Under the pieces are notes generated by a model. The model was not told the DNA's origin, ran no database searches, and saw only the letters and a list, made by a program, of their open reading frames with translations. A stretch of DNA of 64,000 bases from Shimia sp. R9_2 (lineage in GTDB: Bacteria > Pseudomonadota > Alphaproteobacteria > Rhodobacterales > Rhodobacteraceae), in contig NZ_JAGHRO010000006.1 in NCBI RefSeq assembly GCF_017743735.1, forward strand, positions 62,001 to 126,000. The letters run 5' to 3'. Positions 34,846 through 44,179 of this stretch are shown here, piece after piece. Within the stretch, counting starts at the first letter, position 1. Each line of letters begins with the position of its first letter. A program made the translations under genes and the position numbers.

Positions 34846-35717
34846 GTTTTGGTGTCTTCCTCGGAATTCTTCTCGGGGGTGGCCACGCCTTCTGGCGTGG
34901 AAGTATCGGTCGGATGTATCGGCGCAATGAAAGCACCGGTGACAAAACGGCCGTTTGCCAACTGCCCGGACGCATCGTCTTCGCTTTGCAAACGGTGCGC
35001 CATGGCGTTGAGCGTCTCAAGATAGCTTTGTGCCATCTTGCGCGCCTCTGCTTCCAGCGCGGCAACCGAGCTGGCAGAGAGGTGAGAGTAGCGCAGCACC
35101 TGATCAAACTGGCGCGGCGCACCGGGCGGGGAAAGCACGTTTTCCGTGGCAATCCGCAAATGATCCCCCACCGTCGCCTCAAAGGCATCAATCGCCGCAT
35201 CACCGGATTGCGCCACAAAGGTCGCTGACAGCAATTCTAGCTGCCCATCCGGATGGCGTTTGATCAGATCCTGTCGTTCAAGCTCTGACAGGACGGTGGC
35301 CGCCGCAAGGTCGACCTTGCTGGCTTTGATCAGCTCGTCAAACCCGGGTGCATCGGGTTGGCCCTTGCGCGGCAGCAGGCGCGGCTGGCCTGCCGCATCG
35401 CAAAAAGGCGGCTCCTGAGACCAGGTTGTCAGCACCAAAGCGATTCCCCGTGTGGGAATCTTTTTCGTCTGCCCGCTCTCAATTTCAGCACGCAGCCGCT
35501 TAACATCTTTGCGGTGCACGCCGGTGCGCAAACTCACCTGACTGTCGGTGGCGCTCTCATCTGACAGCCCTTCTGTCACCAAAGCACGTTTCAGGGCTTC
35601 GGTGGCTGTTTGCACGTCCAAATTGTTTTTGATCAGCAGTTTAGACAGGGGTTTCAGCAAGGCTGAGAGCGCGCGTTCCATCCTGTCTGTCGTGGTGCTT
35701 CGTGTCGTATTTCCCAT
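34842..35717 (-). CDS. DUF6502-family protein
   Basis: About 291 aa, cytoplasmic. The N-terminal region MERALSALLKPLSKLLIKNN with TATEALKRALV is helical, and TDSQVSLRTGVHRKDVKRLRAEI looks like a helix-turn-helix; the middle carries DELIKASKVDLAAATVLSELERQ. The C-terminus is acidic and likely disordered (TPEKNSEEDTKT). I take it as DUF6502, a regulator-like family often beside DUF5666 proteins. Starts at 35717 and 35681 are both possible. Coupled to the exported DUF5666 protein by a 4-base overlap. Confidence 0.65.
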   Translation of the reverse strand: MGNTTRSTTTDRMERALSALLKPLSKLLIKNNLDVQTATEALKRALVTEGLSDESATDSQVSLRTGVHRKDVKRLRAEIESGQTKKIPTRGIALVLTTWSQEPPFCDAAGQPRLLPRKGQPDAPGFDELIKASKVDLAAATVLSELERQDLIKRHPDGQLELLSATFVAQSGDAAIDAFEATVGDHLRIATENVLSPPGAPRQFDQVLRYSHLSASSVAALEAEARKMAQSYLETLNAMAHRLQSEDDASGQLANGRFVTGAFIAPIHPTDTSTPEGVATPEKNSEEDTKT

Positions 35718-35778
35718 TCCAAGTCCCAAAAATCCCCGCAAACATATGCGCTTTTTTCCCCTGAGAAGAAAGGAAATT

Positions 35779-35827
35779 CACGAAAATGTGAGTTGTCGTG
35801 GGAAAAATTCCCATAAACATTTACGTG
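35779..35827. promoter_or_regulatory. Nested dyad between the DUF6502 and adenylation-enzyme genes
   Basis: CACGAAAATGT (35779-35789) and ACATTTACGTG (35817-35827) are inverted repeats matching at 10 of 11 positions. Between them sits the palindrome GGGAAAAATTCCC (35800-35812). The element ends 22 bases before the adenylation-enzyme start and also faces the divergent DUF6502 gene, so it is a strong operator candidate. Confidence 0.55.
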
Positions 35828-35849
35828 AGCATAGCGGAAGGACAGCAGA

Positions 35850-37457
35850 ATGCACAACTTGGCCCAGAATTTTGAAAACGGGTTCTCCCTCTCTTTGACA
35901 AAAGACGGCGCGCCCCTCGCAGAAGAGACCCCAAACATCCCCGGCGATTGGTTCACCCGTTTCGGCTTTGGCCCGCAGGTCGCGCCGCGTTTTGCCTCTG
36001 TGCTGGCAGGCTTTGCGCATTACGCCGCGCTACAACCGGAGGCGGTTGCGCTGGAATGCGAAGGCGAGACCATGACCTATGGCGCGCTGGATGAGGCGTC
36101 TGACCGTCTGGCTCAAAAGCTGCGCGATCTCGGCATTGGCCATCAGGATGCGGTGGGCCTCTATCTGAAACGCTCCATTCCGATGGTTGTGGGCATTCTG
36201 GCCATCATGAAGCTTGGCGCGATCTATGTGCCCCAGCACCTTGGCGTCGCCACCGAGAGCGCGCTGCGCCATATCTCCACCGTCACGAATGCCAAGGTTG
36301 TCCTGACACTGGAGGCCCGGCAGGGCGAAGTCCCTCTGGAGGAGGGCCAGCACCTTCTGGCGATCGAGGAGGTGATGCGGGATGCCTCTTTGCCGCGCCT
36401 GAGCGAGATGGCGGATCTGCAAGGCGATGACATCTGTATGGTGCTCTTCACCTCTGGCACCACAGGGGTGCCCAATGGGGTGCAGGTCACCCACCAGAAC
36501 CTCGCCAACATCCTTCTGACTGCGCCGGGTGATCTCGGCATGCGCCCCGGTCTGCGCGTCGGGCAAATCCTCTCCATCGCCTTTGACATGGCGGCTTGGG
36601 AAATTCTCGGCTGTCTTTCAAACGGCGCAACACTGGTGATCCGGGGCTGCGATATTCAGGCCACCGCAGAAACCGTGGACATTCTGATCGCCACCCCGTC
36701 TATCCTTGGCTCCCTTGACGCCACCGCCTGCCAGCAGGTCAAAGCCGCCGCCGTGGCGGGCGAACCCTGCCCGCGTCCCTTGGCAGACAAATGGGGCAGC
36801 TTTTGTGATTTCTACAACTCCTGCGGCCCAACCGAGACCACCATCATCAACACGGCCATGCGTCACCACCCTGAAAAGGCCGATCTGACCATCGGCAAGC
36901 CGACCCCCAACAACACGGTCTATATCCTTGATGAGGCGCTGAACCCGCTGCCATTTGGCGCGACCGGGGAAATGTGGGCCGGAGGAGATTGCGTCACGGC
37001 GGGTTACCTCGCCAATCCGGAGCTCAATGCACAGCGCTATCGCCTTGATCCGTTCCGCCCCGGCCATCTGATGTTCCGCACCCGCGATCTGGGCGCCTGG
37101 ACCGAAACCGGAGAGCTGCTGCACTTCGGCCGTGTCGATGATCTGGTGAAAATCCGCGGCTTCCGCGTGGAACTCGATGGCGTCTCCCGCGCTTTGGAAG
37201 AGACCCCCTGCTGCGAACAGGCAGTGACCCTCAAATTTGATGACCGCACGCTGGTCTCCTTTGTCAGCCCCGCAGATGTCTGTCCAAAAGAGGCGCGCGC
37301 GCGGGTGGAAAACAAACTGCCTTACTACTGTGTGCCCAAAGTGGTGCTGCCCATGGCGGATCTGCCCAAAACTCCGCGCGGCAAACTCGACAAACGTCTG
37401 CTGTTGCAGCGTGCCGAAGAGGCGATCCGCCTCAGCGGTCAGGAGGCAGCGGAATGA
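35850..37457 (+). CDS. Stand-alone NRPS-like adenylation enzyme
   Basis: A 535-aa AMP-forming enzyme with NRPS-type core motifs: A3 MVLFTSGTTGVPNGV, A5 YNSCGPTETTI, A7/A8 FRTRDLGAWTETGELL and GRVDDLVKIRGFRVEL, and A10 PKTPRGKLDKR with the catalytic Lys. It should activate an amino or other carboxylic acid as an acyl-adenylate. No carrier or condensation domain is fused, and none is encoded nearby, so transfer may be to CoA or to a carrier elsewhere. It overlaps the next gene by 4 bases. The substrate cannot be read reliably by eye. Confidence 0.85.
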   Translation: MHNLAQNFENGFSLSLTKDGAPLAEETPNIPGDWFTRFGFGPQVAPRFASVLAGFAHYAALQPEAVALECEGETMTYGALDEASDRLAQKLRDLGIGHQDAVGLYLKRSIPMVVGILAIMKLGAIYVPQHLGVATESALRHISTVTNAKVVLTLEARQGEVPLEEGQHLLAIEEVMRDASLPRLSEMADLQGDDICMVLFTSGTTGVPNGVQVTHQNLANILLTAPGDLGMRPGLRVGQILSIAFDMAAWEILGCLSNGATLVIRGCDIQATAETVDILIATPSILGSLDATACQQVKAAAVAGEPCPRPLADKWGSFCDFYNSCGPTETTIINTAMRHHPEKADLTIGKPTPNNTVYILDEALNPLPFGATGEMWAGGDCVTAGYLANPELNAQRYRLDPFRPGHLMFRTRDLGAWTETGELLHFGRVDDLVKIRGFRVELDGVSRALEETPCCEQAVTLKFDDRTLVSFVSPADVCPKEARARVENKLPYYCVPKVVLPMADLPKTPRGKLDKRLLLQRAEEAIRLSGQEAAE

Positions 37458-38770
37458 CCACGCAGACCACCAACATCAAGCCGACCCGCCGCTTCAACTT
37501 CCGAAACATCACGCGGCACCCCTCTCTGATCGAATACCGACGGCTGGCCGCCGTGGTCGCCATCGTGAACCTCTGGGTCTTTGTGCAGGGCATCACGGGC
37601 GGCGTTTGGCAGAGCGCATCAGGGTTTCACACCGCCGCGATTGCGCAGGTGGCGCTTCTGAACTTCACGCTGGCGATCCTGATCCGGCAACAGCGCGTGG
37701 TGAACCTGCTGTTCTGGCTCGCCACACGTATTCCCACCAGCTGGCCGCTCTGGATCCGCTGGGGCGCGGGCAAAGTCTTCCACTTTGGCGGGCTGCATTC
37801 CGGCGGCGCGGTCGCCGGTTCGATCTGGTTTGCCTTCCTGCTCTTTGCTCTTTTGTCAAACGCGCTGAACGGCACCGGCGGGGCCTCGCTGCAGACGCTG
37901 TGGCTGACCGGCATCATGGTGGGTCTCATGACCCTGATGATCCTCTCCGCAATTGGCCCCATCCGTCAGAAGTTCCACAACCGCTTTGAGCACATCCACC
38001 GCTTCGCGGGCTGGTCGCTGCTGGTACTGTTCTGGCTCCACAATGCCTCCATGCTGCGCGATGCGGGGCAGCCGATGACCGAAAGCCTCGCCTTCTGGCT
38101 ACTCTGCGTGCTGACGCTGTCGATTGTCTCGCCGTGGCTGACTCTCAAGAAGGTGCCAATCGAGGTGGAAAAGCCCTCCAACCACGCGGTTGTGGTGCGC
38201 TTTAACTATGGTGACACCCCCTTTGCTGGCTCCTCCAACGCGCTCAGCCTCAGCCCGCTGCGCGAATGGCACTCCTTTGCCAACATCCCCACCCCCGGGG
38301 AGGCAGGCTACCGTCTGGTGATCAGCCGGGCAGGGGACTGGACCGGGCGCTTCATCGACACGCCCCCCAGCCACGTCTGGGTCAAAGGCATCACCACCTC
38401 GGGCGTGGCCCGCATCGAGGTGCTCTTCAAAAAGGTGGTCTATGTCGGCACCGGAAGCGGCATTGGCCCGATCCTGCCGCATCTTTTGGCCCATGAGGTG
38501 CCCAACAAGCTGATCTGGTCCACCCGGTCGCCACGCAAGACCTATGGGGATGCGCTGGTGGATGAGATCGAAAGCAACACCCATGATCCGCTGATCTGGG
38601 ACACCGATGCCCGCGGCAAACCCAACCTTTCCGCCCTTGCGCTTGAGGCGGTGCGCCAGAGTGGGGCCGAGGCGGTGATTGTGATCTCCAACCAAAAGCT
38701 CACCCAACAGGTGATCTACGACATGGAACGCGAAGGCATCCCCGCTTTCGGTGCAATTTGGGACAGTTGA
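37454..38770 (+). CDS. Ferric-reductase-like membrane oxidoreductase
   Basis: A 438-aa protein. About six membrane helices fill residues 30-230; histidines in NRFEHIHRFAGW and LFWLHNASM could bind haem as in ferric reductase/NOX-type membrane domains. The remainder is a cytoplasmic reductase-like domain with nucleotide-binding KVVYVGTGSGIGPILPHLLAHE and RSPRKTYGDALVDEIES. A typical FAD motif (RxYS) is not obvious. It is embedded between an adenylation enzyme and an enoyl-CoA hydratase with 4- and 1-base junctions, so it probably performs a redox step in the same pathway. Confidence 0.72.
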   Translation: MTTQTTNIKPTRRFNFRNITRHPSLIEYRRLAAVVAIVNLWVFVQGITGGVWQSASGFHTAAIAQVALLNFTLAILIRQQRVVNLLFWLATRIPTSWPLWIRWGAGKVFHFGGLHSGGAVAGSIWFAFLLFALLSNALNGTGGASLQTLWLTGIMVGLMTLMILSAIGPIRQKFHNRFEHIHRFAGWSLLVLFWLHNASMLRDAGQPMTESLAFWLLCVLTLSIVSPWLTLKKVPIEVEKPSNHAVVVRFNYGDTPFAGSSNALSLSPLREWHSFANIPTPGEAGYRLVISRAGDWTGRFIDTPPSHVWVKGITTSGVARIEVLFKKVVYVGTGSGIGPILPHLLAHEVPNKLIWSTRSPRKTYGDALVDEIESNTHDPLIWDTDARGKPNLSALALEAVRQSGAEAVIVISNQKLTQQVIYDMEREGIPAFGAIWDS

Positions 38771-38771
38771 T

Positions 38772-39554
38772 ATGCGTGATGATGTCCAAGGTTATGAAAC
38801 CATTCTGACAGAGAAGGTGGGGCGTGTTCTGACGATCACGCTCAACCGGCCCAAGGCGCTGAATGCGCTCAACTCTCGGGTTCTGGAGGAGGTGCTGGAT
38901 TGCGCCTCCATCCATGACACCGACCCCGACATCGGCTGTATGGTGTTCACCGGCAACGCCCGCGCCTTTGCGGCGGGGGCCGATATCGCTGAACTCAATG
39001 TTCAGGACTATGGCTCCATGTATGAAACCGCCTTTTTTGCGGGCTGGGATCGCTTTGCATCCCTGCGCACGCCCAAGGTGGCGGCGGTCTCAGGCTATGC
39101 GCTGGGCGGCGGCTGTGAGCTGGCCATGATGTGTGATGTGATCCTCGCCTCAGAAACCGCGCGCTTTGGTCAGCCGGAGGTCAAGATCGGCTGCATCCCC
39201 GGCATCGGCGGCACACAGCGGCTTACCAAACTTGTGGGCCGTGCCTGCGCGATGGATATGATCCTCACCGGCCGCATGATTGACGCACCCGAGGCACAGG
39301 CCATCGGTCTGGTCAGCCGCGTGGTGCCTGAAGAGGCGCTGCACAGCACCGCTCAGGAGGTGGCTGCGACCATCGCAAGCTATCCCAAAGACATCGTCAT
39401 GATGGCGCGCGCCTGTGTGAATGAGGCCGAAGAAGTGGGTCTCAACGCAGGCCTGCGCTTTGAGCGGCAGATGTATCACGCCCTCTACGGCCTTCCGGCA
39501 CAGCGCGAGGGCATGACCGCGTTCCTTGAAAAACGTCCGCCCAAGTTCAGGTAG
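38772..39554 (+). CDS. Enoyl-CoA hydratase/isomerase family protein
   Basis: A 260-aa crotonase-fold protein: TLNRPKALNALNSRVLEEV, ARAFAAGADIAEL (oxyanion hole), SGYALGGGCELAMMCDVILA and KIGCIPGIGGTQRLTKLVG. Glutamates at the two catalytic positions (GCELAM and RFGQPEVKIG) are retained, so hydratase activity is plausible. ATG 38772 is chosen, 1 base after the previous stop; a GTG at 38751 is an alternative. It ends the operon that starts with the adenylation enzyme, hinting that the activated acid is handled as a CoA thioester. Confidence 0.9.
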   Translation: MRDDVQGYETILTEKVGRVLTITLNRPKALNALNSRVLEEVLDCASIHDTDPDIGCMVFTGNARAFAAGADIAELNVQDYGSMYETAFFAGWDRFASLRTPKVAAVSGYALGGGCELAMMCDVILASETARFGQPEVKIGCIPGIGGTQRLTKLVGRACAMDMILTGRMIDAPEAQAIGLVSRVVPEEALHSTAQEVAATIASYPKDIVMMARACVNEAEEVGLNAGLRFERQMYHALYGLPAQREGMTAFLEKRPPKFR

Positions 39555-39805
39555 AAGGCGCTCAGACCCCTTTCCTGCAGGGGTAGAACGCACAAGGAGA
39601 GCAGCAATTCCCAAGGACAATCAGGCGCATTTGTGGTACATACTAAGAGGCGATTTGCCGTTTGAGGCACTTTGCGTTTTACCAGCTGCGTGCAGTCAGA
39701 TTTTGGCATGCAGCCCTTGGGAAGAGCCGTGACCAAGGAGTTTCTACCAAACGCAGAGTGCTCTGAAACGCTTTTAGTGATTTTGATGTGCGTGAGGAGT
39801 GCCGT

Positions 39806-42800
39806 TTGGAAGGCCTCGTTAGTTCTTGTTCACAATGCGATACAGAGAACCCGGTTGGCGCCAATTTTTGCCAACACTGCGGGAACTCGCTGCGACTGGC
39901 GTGTTCAAACTGCGGCCACCAGACCACGCCGGGTGCGAAATTCTGCACCAATTGCGGCACTGCGCTGGGGGACGAGGCGCGCGAAGATCTGCTGAGCGCC
40001 ACACCCGCACCTCAGGATGCGATCTTTAAGGTGCCCACAACCCCGCCACCTGAGGATGTGGCAGAGCGGCGGTTGCTCACGGTCTTGTTCAGCGACCTTG
40101 TTGGCTCCACCGCCTTGTCGGCCCAGCTCGATCCCGAAGACTACCGCGATCTGATCACCCGCTACCGCACGCTTGTGGAAACCGTGGTCGACAAATTTGG
40201 TGGCAAGGTTGCCAATTTTGCCGGGGATGGCGTTGTGGCGGTTTTTGGCTATCCGGTGGCCAAAGAGGGTAGCCACTATGCCGCCGCCGTCTGCGCGCTG
40301 GAAATCAACGACCGTGCCGCAGAGATCGCCAGCGCGCTGAGTGACAGCTCCGTCAGCACACAGGTGCGTCTCGGATTGCACACCGGCCCCGTGGTGGTCG
40401 GCGCCGCCAACAGCGCCTCTCTGGATGAGAAAATGTGGCTCTTCGGGGATACGCCAAATGTCGCCGCGCGGGTGCAATCCGCCGCCAAGGTTGGACAGGT
40501 GGTGGTGACGGAGGTGACACGCAGATTGATCGGCGACCGGCTGGAGTATGCCTCGCTTGGCAGCCCGGAACTCGCCGGTGTCGAAGCCCCGCTGGAGCTC
40601 TTTTCTGTGTCGATCAGCCACGGCGTCTTTCAGACCCCACGCAGGGAAGTCTTGCAAAGCGACACCCCGATCATTGGGCGCGGGGCAGAGATCGCTCTGG
40701 TGAAGTCGCGCTGGGATGACGCGCTGGAAGGTGACGGGCAGGTGCTGCTGCTCACCGGAGACGCAGGCGTTGGCAAAACCAAAATCGCCTTTGCGCTCAA
40801 TCAGGATATCAGCAACGGCACCTTCAGCAGCCTCACCTTCTTTGGCTCGCCCATGCACCAAAGCAGCGCGTTTTTCCCCGTCAAAAACGCTCTGGCCTCC
40901 GTGATGAACCTCACCCCCGGCGCCGAGGCGTCTGAGAACCGGGCGCAGGCCATCGCCTTCATGCAAAAGCTCGGCCTTGATGTCACCATCAGCGGCGCGC
41001 CGGTTCTGCGTCTCATGGGCTTTGATGAGGAAACCGGCAGCTCGGCCCCGATGGCTCCAGAGCGTGAAAAAGCCGCCCTTGTCAGCGCGCTCTTGCAAAT
41101 CTGCTGCGCGATGGAGGCGGAGCACCCGCTGCTCCTGCTTCTGGATGACGTGCATTGGATGGATGCCTCGACGCTGGATTTTGTCGATCAATGGATCGCC
41201 CGGCTTGCGGAGCGGCGTTGTCTGATCCTGATGACCGCACGCGGCGAATTTGACTCTCCCTGGCGCAACCAGCCCCATGTCACCACGCTGGAGCTCAACC
41301 GCCTTGGCCGCGCCGACACCTTCAAACTGGTGGAAAGCATCGCAGGCATGCGCCCGCCCTCCGCCATCCTCAACCAGCTTGCGGAGCGCACCGACGGTGT
41401 GCCGCTCTTTGTTGAGGAGCTGACCAAAATGGCGATGGAGACCGGCCTCTTTGAGGATCACTCCCAAAGCACCGCCGAGCTGTCCCTCGCGATCCCGGAA
41501 TCCCTGCAGGACTCGCTGATGTCACGTCTGGATCGGCTCTCCGCCAGCCGCGAGGTGGTGCAGGTCGCCGCCGCAATCGGGCGCGTCTTTGGGCATGACA
41601 TCCTGCGAGAGGTGCTCGACTGGGACGAGCTGGAAACCCGCGATGCACTGGATCAGCTCTTGGAGGCCGAACTGATCGTGCCCGCTGGCCTGCCGGGTGA
41701 TGTGCAGTCGTACAAATTCCGCCACGCGCTGGTGCAGGATGCGGCCTATCAATCCATGCTGCGCGCCACAGCGGCCAAATGGCATGGTCGGATTGCCCGC
41801 GTGCTCGACACAGGTGACCCCAGAGAGCCGGGGGCAGAGCCGGAAATCCTTGGCTATCACTACCAAAAGGCAGGCAATTTTGCCAAAGCCGAAGGCTTTA
41901 TGCTCTCCGCCGCACGGCGCGCCACCTTGCAGTCCGCCAATGTCGAGGCAATCTCTCATCTGCAGAACTCTCTGGAATGCCTGCGCGAGCTGCCACCGTC
42001 CCAAGAACGCGATCACCGCGAGATCGATCTGCAAATCCTGCTCGCCGTGCCTCTGGCCTTTGTGCGCGGCTATGCCCATGAAACCGTGATCACCGCCTAT
42101 GCCCGCGCGCAGGAACTCTGCCGCCAATACGGTGAAATGGAGCGCCTCTTCAAAGTCATCTACGGCCAGTTCCGCTCCATGATGCTGGGGGGCGAATACG
42201 CCACCTCACAAAACAACGCAGACCGGTTGGTCTCTCTGGCCCGCGACCTTGGCAGCCCCATGACGCTGGCTGCGACCGAGCGCTCTATGGGCGCGTTGCA
42301 GACCTATCTGGGCCACCCGCACAAAGCCATTTCCTTTCTCGATGCCGGCATCGCCGTGGATCTGACATTGGAGGACCGCAAACGCGGGCTGGATTTTGAT
42401 GTGGTCGATCTGTCTGTGGCGCTCAATGGCTACCTCGGCCTGTCGCGCTGGCTCGCAGGGGATGTGATCGGCGCCCGTGAGGCCAGCGAGCGCTGCCTTG
42501 TGCACGCCGAAGAAACCGCGCATCCCTTCAGCGTGTCTTTTGCCAATGCCTTTGCCGGATGGCTTGGGCAATTCAGCGGCGATGAGGCTCGCGTGGCCGA
42601 AACCTCCGCCCGCCTGATCACCCTGTCGGAAGAGTATTCCTTCCAGTTCTGGCGCGGCTGGGCGCGGGTGATGAACGGCTGGGCGCAACGCCACGACCCG
42701 CAGGTCAACGCATTGGCCGAAATCCGGCTTGGCTTGGATGAATGGCGCGAGACCGGTTGCCGCCTTGGCCTGAGCTATTTCCTCTATCTTTACGCCGACG

Positions 42801-43165
42801 TGGCGCTCTTGCGCGAGGAGTTCGATCTCGCCGAAGATCTTTTGGCGGAGGCCAATGATTTTGTCACCATAAGCGGGGAGAAGTTCTGGGTTGTCGGTCT
42901 CGCCGGGTTGCAGGGGCGGGTGGCGCTGGCCAAAGGTAACCGCACCGCCGCGATCACCCATCTGGAGCGGGCCATCGCGCTGGCGTTTGAGATGGGCCAC
43001 CACGGGGCCTTGCCCTCAGCCGTGGCCGACCTCGCCGCCATCCCCTCGGCGGCAGACAGGCTGCGCGACGCAAGCGACAACATGAAAACCAAGCTTGGCA
43101 AGGCCAAGGCCAAAGACCCGGCCCTGACCCAGGCATGGAAAGCCTTGGCCAAACTGGCCACCTGA
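39806..43165 (+). CDS. Zinc-ribbon/class III cyclase/AAA ATPase/TPR signalling protein
   Basis: About 1119 aa, four modules. A double zinc ribbon opens the protein (CSQC...CQHCG and CSNC...CTNCG). A class III cyclase domain follows (about 85-265) with TVLFSDLVGSTALSA, NFAGDGVVAVFG and DTPNVAARVQ. Next comes an AAA_16/STAND-type ATPase with Walker A LLTGDAGVGKTKIA and Walker B LLLLLDDVHWMDA, then about 500 residues of TPR-like helices. It likely couples ligand or protein binding to cyclic-nucleotide output. TTG 39806 is preferred since GAGGAG sits 6 bases upstream; GTG 39788 has no such site. First gene before the ADC-GMC operon. Confidence 0.88.
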   Translation: MEGLVSSCSQCDTENPVGANFCQHCGNSLRLACSNCGHQTTPGAKFCTNCGTALGDEAREDLLSATPAPQDAIFKVPTTPPPEDVAERRLLTVLFSDLVGSTALSAQLDPEDYRDLITRYRTLVETVVDKFGGKVANFAGDGVVAVFGYPVAKEGSHYAAAVCALEINDRAAEIASALSDSSVSTQVRLGLHTGPVVVGAANSASLDEKMWLFGDTPNVAARVQSAAKVGQVVVTEVTRRLIGDRLEYASLGSPELAGVEAPLELFSVSISHGVFQTPRREVLQSDTPIIGRGAEIALVKSRWDDALEGDGQVLLLTGDAGVGKTKIAFALNQDISNGTFSSLTFFGSPMHQSSAFFPVKNALASVMNLTPGAEASENRAQAIAFMQKLGLDVTISGAPVLRLMGFDEETGSSAPMAPEREKAALVSALLQICCAMEAEHPLLLLLDDVHWMDASTLDFVDQWIARLAERRCLILMTARGEFDSPWRNQPHVTTLELNRLGRADTFKLVESIAGMRPPSAILNQLAERTDGVPLFVEELTKMAMETGLFEDHSQSTAELSLAIPESLQDSLMSRLDRLSASREVVQVAAAIGRVFGHDILREVLDWDELETRDALDQLLEAELIVPAGLPGDVQSYKFRHALVQDAAYQSMLRATAAKWHGRIARVLDTGDPREPGAEPEILGYHYQKAGNFAKAEGFMLSAARRATLQSANVEAISHLQNSLECLRELPPSQERDHREIDLQILLAVPLAFVRGYAHETVITAYARAQELCRQYGEMERLFKVIYGQFRSMMLGGEYATSQNNADRLVSLARDLGSPMTLAATERSMGALQTYLGHPHKAISFLDAGIAVDLTLEDRKRGLDFDVVDLSVALNGYLGLSRWLAGDVIGAREASERCLVHAEETAHPFSVSFANAFAGWLGQFSGDEARVAETSARLITLSEEYSFQFWRGWARVMNGWAQRHDPQVNALAEIRLGLDEWRETGCRLGLSYFLYLYADVALLREEFDLAEDLLAEANDFVTISGEKFWVVGLAGLQGRVALAKGNRTAAITHLERAIALAFEMGHHGALPSAVADLAAIPSAADRLRDASDNMKTKLGKAKAKDPALTQAWKALAKLAT

Positions 43166-43237
43166 AACACGGACAAGACGGAGAGAAGAGCAAGCACATC
43201 GTCAGCCGTCAGAAAGGCGGCGCATAGGGAGGGACCA

Positions 43238-44179
43238 ATGACAGACGACAGCCAGACTGAAAAACCGTGCAAACAGATCAATATCGCGGGCGTGATGCCC
43301 AAGCTGCCCAAAGAGTTTGACACCTTCCCCTTCTTCTACGCCTCCCTGCAATGCCAATGGATGTACTGGTACACCGATCCGAAAGTGGCCGAAGCTTTTG
43401 TGAAAGGCACTGGTCTTTGTGTCGCCAGATTTCCCGATGGAAAGGGCAACGAAAAAGCTGTCATTCTTCTGAATTTCCAACGCTACACCGCGCATTACGA
43501 CAACTCGCTTGGCTTTGTGAATGAGGTGGAGTTCAACCTTCTCGCCTATCCGCAAAACCGTGTTCCTGGCGTGCCGCAAGTCTCGCTCTGGGAGTATCTG
43601 CACGGCCGCGATCAAACCAAAACCATTGGTCACTTGCGCGTGCATGTGGCCGCAGACAACGCGATGGCGGTGAAGGCCGGGCGGGAGGCCTTTGGCGAGC
43701 CGAAGTTTCTGGGCCACTTCAATTACAAAGTGCCTGCGCTCAATGCCAAGATGAAGGGAGAGCCGCCCCGGCAAAGCAAGAAATGGTGGATACAGCTGGT
43801 CAATCCCGACGACCCGGAAACCATCGTCTACGATCTGAGTGCCGATTTCGGTCTGCTGACCGGCGATCAATGGGCGATCACCAATTGCACGCCGATCCCC
43901 GAATTTGCCACCGGCTTGGGGCGCACGGTCTGGACCCGCTGGACCATCTCCGGCCTGTTTGAAACCGCCTTGCTGACCGATGAAGCAGGGCAGGAGATTG
44001 CCAAGACCTTCGAGCTCAAGCTGGGGGACAATGACTTTCCCATGGCGCGGGACATGCACACACTTTTCACCGATATGACGCCCGTCGCTATTCAGGTCTT
44101 TGAAAGCCCGCCCGCCTGTTTTGAGCCGCGTGGCTTTTACGTCGACGCCATTGACGGAGACCGCCATGACACAGTCTGA
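43238..44179 (+). CDS. Acetoacetate-decarboxylase-superfamily protein
   Basis: A 313-aa protein. AGREAFGEPKFLGHFNY matches the acetoacetate decarboxylase signature around the Schiff-base lysine (GREL-GFPKKLG in Clostridium), with the catalytic Lys kept and the second Lys replaced by Phe. Upstream VIILLNFQRY-type strands (AVILLNFQRYTAHYDN) and VNEVEFNLLAYP fit the fold. The changed second lysine, which tunes the pKa of the first, suggests a different substrate or activity. GGGAGGGA precedes the ATG; the next gene overlaps by 14 bases. Confidence 0.75.
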   Translation: MTDDSQTEKPCKQINIAGVMPKLPKEFDTFPFFYASLQCQWMYWYTDPKVAEAFVKGTGLCVARFPDGKGNEKAVILLNFQRYTAHYDNSLGFVNEVEFNLLAYPQNRVPGVPQVSLWEYLHGRDQTKTIGHLRVHVAADNAMAVKAGREAFGEPKFLGHFNYKVPALNAKMKGEPPRQSKKWWIQLVNPDDPETIVYDLSADFGLLTGDQWAITNCTPIPEFATGLGRTVWTRWTISGLFETALLTDEAGQEIAKTFELKLGDNDFPMARDMHTLFTDMTPVAIQVFESPPACFEPRGFYVDAIDGDRHDTV

